A stretch of 8,720 nucleotides of DNA from Nitrospira sp. GTDB taxonomy: Bacteria > Nitrospirota > Nitrospiria > Nitrospirales > Nitrospiraceae. The notes beneath the pieces were generated by a model, which made no database searches, was not told where the DNA came from, and saw only the letters and a list, made by a program, of their open reading frames with translations. Positions 6,307 to 8,720 of this stretch are shown piece after piece; position 1 is the stretch's first letter; every line of letters starts with the position of its first letter. The stretch covers positions 1-8,720 of the forward strand of contig JACOEF010000222.1 in assembly GCA_024998705.1 (NCBI GenBank). Reading direction: 5' to 3'. The position numbers and the translations under genes were made by a program.

Positions 6307-6981
6307 ATGAACTGGATTGCGATTTGGGTGACCTTCAAGCTGGCTGCTGCCACGGCGCTGGTCCTCATGATCGTCGGTCTCCCGATCGCGTATTGGGTGA
6401 GTTTTTCCCGCCGGCGCTGGAAATTTCTCGTGGAGTCGGTGGTGGCATTACCATTGGTGCTGCCGCCGACGGTGCTGGGATTCTATATTCTCGTCGCCAT
6501 CGGACCACACAGCCCGTTCGGACGGTTTTACAACGAACTCGTCGGGCATCCGCTGCCCTTTACCTTCGAAGGCCTGCTGCTCGCCTCTATCCTCTATAGT
6601 CTTCCTTTTGCAGTGCAGCCGTTTGCCGCGGCGTTCGAGCAGGTGGATCGACGCCTGATCGAGGCTTCATGGACGCTGGGCGTGTCGAAGCTCGGCACGT
6701 TTTTCAAACTGATCGTGCCTTTGTCTAAAGCCGGATTGCTGACCGGTGCGGTGCTCAGCTTCGCCCATACGATGGGAGAGTTCGGGGTAGTACTGATGGT
6801 CGGAGGCAATTTGGAGGGTGAGACACGCACCGTGTCGATCGATATTTACGATGAGGTGCAGGCGCTCAATTATGCCGGAGCGGCTCAAACGGCGCTCTTT
6901 CTCTTGGTCGTTTCGTATGTCATCTTGCTCCTCGTGTATGCGGTCAATCGGAACGTGTGGGCAGCATGGCCGCGGAAATAG
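6307..6981 (+). CDS. modB: molybdate ABC transporter permease ModB
   Basis: The inner-membrane permease of the molybdate importer, 224 residues, a normal ModB length. It has about five hydrophobic segments: near residues 9-30, 41-65, 88-110, 140-160 and 195-214. The EAA loop that docks on the ATPase is present as EASWTLGVSKLGTFFKLIVP (about 119-138). VALPLVLPPTVLGFYIL and FAHTMGEFGVVLMVGGN are characteristic of ModB. Start 6307 is the first ATG in frame and the Shine-Dalgarno is weak (GGCGAG region). Its 3' end overlaps modC by 16 bases. It is intact and needs a periplasmic binding protein; the modA of this operon is frameshifted, so it may rely on the ModA-like protein at 1538-2368 or on another paralogue. 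Confidence 0.92.
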   Translation: MNWIAIWVTFKLAAATALVLMIVGLPIAYWVSFSRRRWKFLVESVVALPLVLPPTVLGFYILVAIGPHSPFGRFYNELVGHPLPFTFEGLLLASILYSLPFAVQPFAAAFEQVDRRLIEASWTLGVSKLGTFFKLIVPLSKAGLLTGAVLSFAHTMGEFGVVLMVGGNLEGETRTVSIDIYDEVQALNYAGAAQTALFLLVVSYVILLLVYAVNRNVWAAWPRK

Positions 6982-8021
6982 TTATTCAACTCGTCAAGAC
7001 CTTCCCCGGACGTGCGCCGATCAGGGCGCGGATCCGGTATCCGGTCGAGGCCTCGACCGTTTTAATTCTCTTCGGCCCGTCAGGTTCCGGAAAAACGACG
7101 ATCCTCCGATCGGTGGCCGGACTGGAATGGCCGGAAGAGGGCACCATTCAATTTGTCTCGCGCACGTGGCTGGATACCGCCTCGGGGGTCAGGGTGGCGC
7201 CGCAGGATCGTCACATCGGCTACATGGCGCAGGACTACTCGCTCTTTCCGACCTACACGGTGGCTGGAAACATTGGGTACGGCCTCGGCCATCTTTCCGC
7301 GCAGGATCGCAAGAAGCGTGTGGACGAGATGGTAGAGCTGTTCCAGCTGCGTGGGCTGGAGACCGCGAAGCCGCGCGAACTGTCCGGTGGACAACAGCAA
7401 CGGGTGGCCCTTGCGCGCGCAGTGGCGCCTCGACCGCTGTTGCTGTTGTTGGACGAACCGCTCTCCGCATTGGATTCGCCGACACGGGTGCACTTGCGTG
7501 ATGAACTGCGGGGTCTGCTGAAACAGCTTGCGTTGCCGTCGATCATTGTCACACACGATTGGACCGAAGCGCTCACGCTGGGTGACGTGATGGCTGTCAT
7601 CAGCGCAGGGAATGTCCTGCAGGTTGGGGCGCCGATCGACGTATTCAGCCGGCCTCACAACGCGGATGTTGCGCGTGTCGTGGGGATTGAAACCGTCGTG
7701 AAAGGGCGGGTGGTCGGCACTTCGGATGGTATGGTGCGGGTGAGTGTGAACGGTACCACGTTGACGGCCGTGGATGGCGAATACGCAGGCCCTGAAGTCT
7801 TCGTGTGTATCCGGTCGGAGGATGTGGTGCTGGAGCGGAAGCAAACCGCCACGAGCAGCGCGCGGAATCATCTGGCCGGGACGGTTATCTCGGCCACGGT
7901 CCTGGGGGCATTGGCGCAAGTGACGATCGATTGCGGCTTTCCGCTGGTCGCCATGGTCACTCGTTCGACCGTTGAAGAGTTTGGGTTGTCATCAGGCGTT
8001 CCCGTGGTGGCTGCGATCTAG
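6966..8021 (+). CDS. modC: molybdate ABC transporter ATPase ModC, last residues lost to a stop codon
   Basis: The ATP-hydrolysing subunit of the molybdate importer, 351 residues as encoded. Walker A GPSGSGKTT (37-45), Q-loop Gln89, signature LSGGQ (139-143), Walker B ending Asp163-Glu164, D-loop SALD and H-loop His197 are all present, so the ATPase core is complete. The C-terminal TOBE domain begins at SSARNHLAG (297) and ends abruptly at VVAAI. The next codon, TAG at 8019-8021, sits where the molbindin in this operon has the lysine of VKATDV, and the following codons read AGSVHLVSRQ in the same frame. The ancestral codon was therefore probably AAG. Loss of the final TOBE strand may impair molybdate-dependent regulation or stability rather than catalysis. 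The ATG at 6966 is preferred; an in-frame GTG at 6957 is possible. Translation is coupled by overlap with modB. Confidence 0.92.
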   Translation: MAAEIVIQLVKTFPGRAPIRARIRYPVEASTVLILFGPSGSGKTTILRSVAGLEWPEEGTIQFVSRTWLDTASGVRVAPQDRHIGYMAQDYSLFPTYTVAGNIGYGLGHLSAQDRKKRVDEMVELFQLRGLETAKPRELSGGQQQRVALARAVAPRPLLLLLDEPLSALDSPTRVHLRDELRGLLKQLALPSIIVTHDWTEALTLGDVMAVISAGNVLQVGAPIDVFSRPHNADVARVVGIETVVKGRVVGTSDGMVRVSVNGTTLTAVDGEYAGPEVFVCIRSEDVVLERKQTATSSARNHLAGTVISATVLGALAQVTIDCGFPLVAMVTRSTVEEFGLSSGVPVVAAI

Positions 8022-8060
8022 GCAGGTTCGGTCCACCTGGTATCGAGGCAGAGCGACTAG
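8022..8060 (+). pseudogene. cut-off C-terminal tail of modC after the premature stop
   Basis: Read in the modC frame, these bases give AGSVHLVSRQSD and a second stop (TAG at 8058-8060). The AGSVHLV part matches the usual end of a ModC/Mop TOBE domain (compare KATDVIVGK in the neighbouring molbindin). It shows that the stop at 8019-8021 is a point change inside a once longer gene of about 364 residues. Rare stop read-through could still make the full form. Confidence 0.75.
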
Positions 8061-8230
8061 CCATCGACGATAAGACCAGCCGCTGGGGAGATGGGTGAGG
8101 CCCACCGGCGTACTACGGTTTTCTTGGCTTCAGGGAGGGAAGTCTGCCGGACCTCTTCCCCCAATGCTGTCCTCAATCCCTCCACGGTATTGAGCGGCCA
8201 TTCTGGCCAACGCTCCTGTGGATGGCTCTT
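8057..8230 (-). pseudogene. possible protein-coding remnant, frame A
   Basis: An open minus-strand frame of 57 codons ends at a TAG (8059-8057) with no ATG start. Its translation includes WPEWPLNTVEGLRTALGEEV and EAKKTVVRRWASPISPAAGL, which reads like part of a real protein, with balanced charged and hydrophobic residues. It overlaps frame B, which is open immediately upstream in another frame, so one gene broken by a frameshift is possible. No family is recognised. Chance openness in GC-rich DNA is a fair alternative. Confidence 0.25.
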
Positions 8231-8333
8231 CTAGGTTGTTCTTCCCTGCAATTCTCGTCAAATCGAAGAGTTCCCACAAAGCAACGCTGTCGATCGTTGG
8301 CCTAAGGCCTCGATTAATCTGCGGAGGCAGAGC
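8130..8333 (-). pseudogene. possible protein-coding remnant, frame B
   Basis: An open minus-strand frame of 67 codons lies between a TGA at 8336-8334 and a TGA at 8132-8130, again without a convincing start or ribosome binding site (one late internal ATG only). The translation contains TIDSVALWELFDLTRIAGKN and ARMAAQYRGG, which look protein-like. It could be the upstream part of the gene whose 3' part is frame A. No function can be assigned. Confidence 0.25.
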
Positions 8334-8343
8334 TCAGCTCTGC
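8327..8343. repeat. 17-bp perfect palindrome
   Basis: GCAGAGCT and AGCTCTGC flank a single central C. As RNA it would fold into a stem of about six pairs with a five-base loop. There is no following T-run, so it is not a typical terminator; it may be a protein-binding site or a transcript-end hairpin. Confidence 0.5.
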
Positions 8344-8720
8344 GGCTGAACCTTAGAGGGCAGTCAGAGGGGGCCGAAGGTCCGTTTAGGAAGAAGGATT
8401 CTAGTCAAGAAAATGAGGAAGAAGTTGCCTATCGTCCCTGCTCTCTCGGGAGCGTGGAACGTGCACGGGAGTCAGAGGGAGTCGCGGCGCGATTCTATGG
8501 GAATGGATCAGAGGTTTCAATCATGAAAATGCAGATTTCGAGAAAAAATCCTCTCCCCAAATTCTGTGGATATCTCTGTTGATAGTCATCCGGTTGACTG
8601 CGAATAGACCCGTTAATTCATGTCTCGCACCACGTTGCCTATTTATTGGGCATAGAGAAGCATGCCCTTCCTGACCACAATATATGGGGGGTAGCATACT
8701 ATGTGTATGTATTAGCATTC

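Larger units (their letters stand above)
8061..8720. other. stretch without a convincing gene
   Basis: After modC no intact gene can be supported up to the window edge. The stretch holds the two possible remnants on the minus strand (8057-8333), the palindromes GGCCTAAGGCC (8299-8309) and the 17-bp one at 8327-8343, and a direct repeat AGTCAGAGGG (8362-8371 and 8470-8479). From about 8520 the sequence becomes AT-richer, as expected near a promoter region for a gene beyond the window. I see no tRNA, rRNA or intrinsic terminator with a T-run after modC. Confidence 0.5.

Noticed and set aside
8413..8526. Short plus-strand frame of 37 codons followed by an overlapping 18-codon frame
   Set aside because: Neither has a well-placed ribosome binding site (only a CAGAGG about a dozen bases before the second), and the products show no protein-like pattern. 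Such short frames are expected by chance.
8671..8700. Possible plus-strand promoter CTGACC-N18-CATACT near the window end
   Set aside because: Each box matches only four of six bases, and no downstream gene is visible to support it.
8521..8718. 65-codon minus-strand open frame with an ATG start
   Set aside because: It has no ribosome binding site, and its composition (His-, Arg- and Ile-rich with scattered Cys) is unlike the other proteins here. It lies in AT-richer, probably intergenic DNA.

Overview
The window looks like chromosome of a Gram-negative, moderately GC-rich bacterium. It encodes an OprO/OprP-type outer-membrane porin, two lipoproteins with lipoboxes and periplasmic binding proteins with Sec signal peptides. 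Gene style and promoter style recall Nitrospira (Nitrospirota), whose nitrite oxidoreductase is a molybdoenzyme, but that assignment is recognition only and no search was run. The theme is molybdate (or tungstate) uptake and handling.

Layout. Positions 1-70 (minus) hold the first codons of a gene for an exported protein that runs off the window. Positions 71-296 are an AT-rich divergent control region with several ACAT/ATGT inverted repeats. Then, all on the plus strand: an XRE-type DNA-binding regulator fused to a periplasmic-binding-protein-like sensor domain (297-1490); an intact ModA-like binding protein (1538-2368); an unrecognised lipoprotein (2452-3126); a porin (3193-4887); modA with a frameshift (4900-5657); a small lipoprotein overlapping modA (5635-6030); a single-domain molbindin, mop (6027-6230); a candidate internal promoter (6231-6261); modB (6307-6981); and modC (6966-8021). 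Positions 8061-8720 contain no convincing gene, only possible protein-coding remnants on the minus strand and a 17-bp palindrome.

How the genes would work together. The porin would pass oxyanions across the outer membrane. A periplasmic binding protein would deliver them to ModB/ModC in the inner membrane, and Mop would buffer the oxyanion in the cytoplasm. The XRE-PBP protein is a plausible intracellular oxyanion-responsive regulator acting at the 71-296 region.

The most notable observations are two independent lesions in this otherwise intact locus. modA has lost one C in a C-run at 5102-5105. modC has an in-frame TAG at 8019-8021 exactly where the conserved lysine of its TOBE domain should be, and the rest of the domain is still readable after the stop. 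The intact ModA-like protein at 1538-2368 could substitute for the broken modA, so the locus may be in transition; alternatively one or both lesions are assembly errors.
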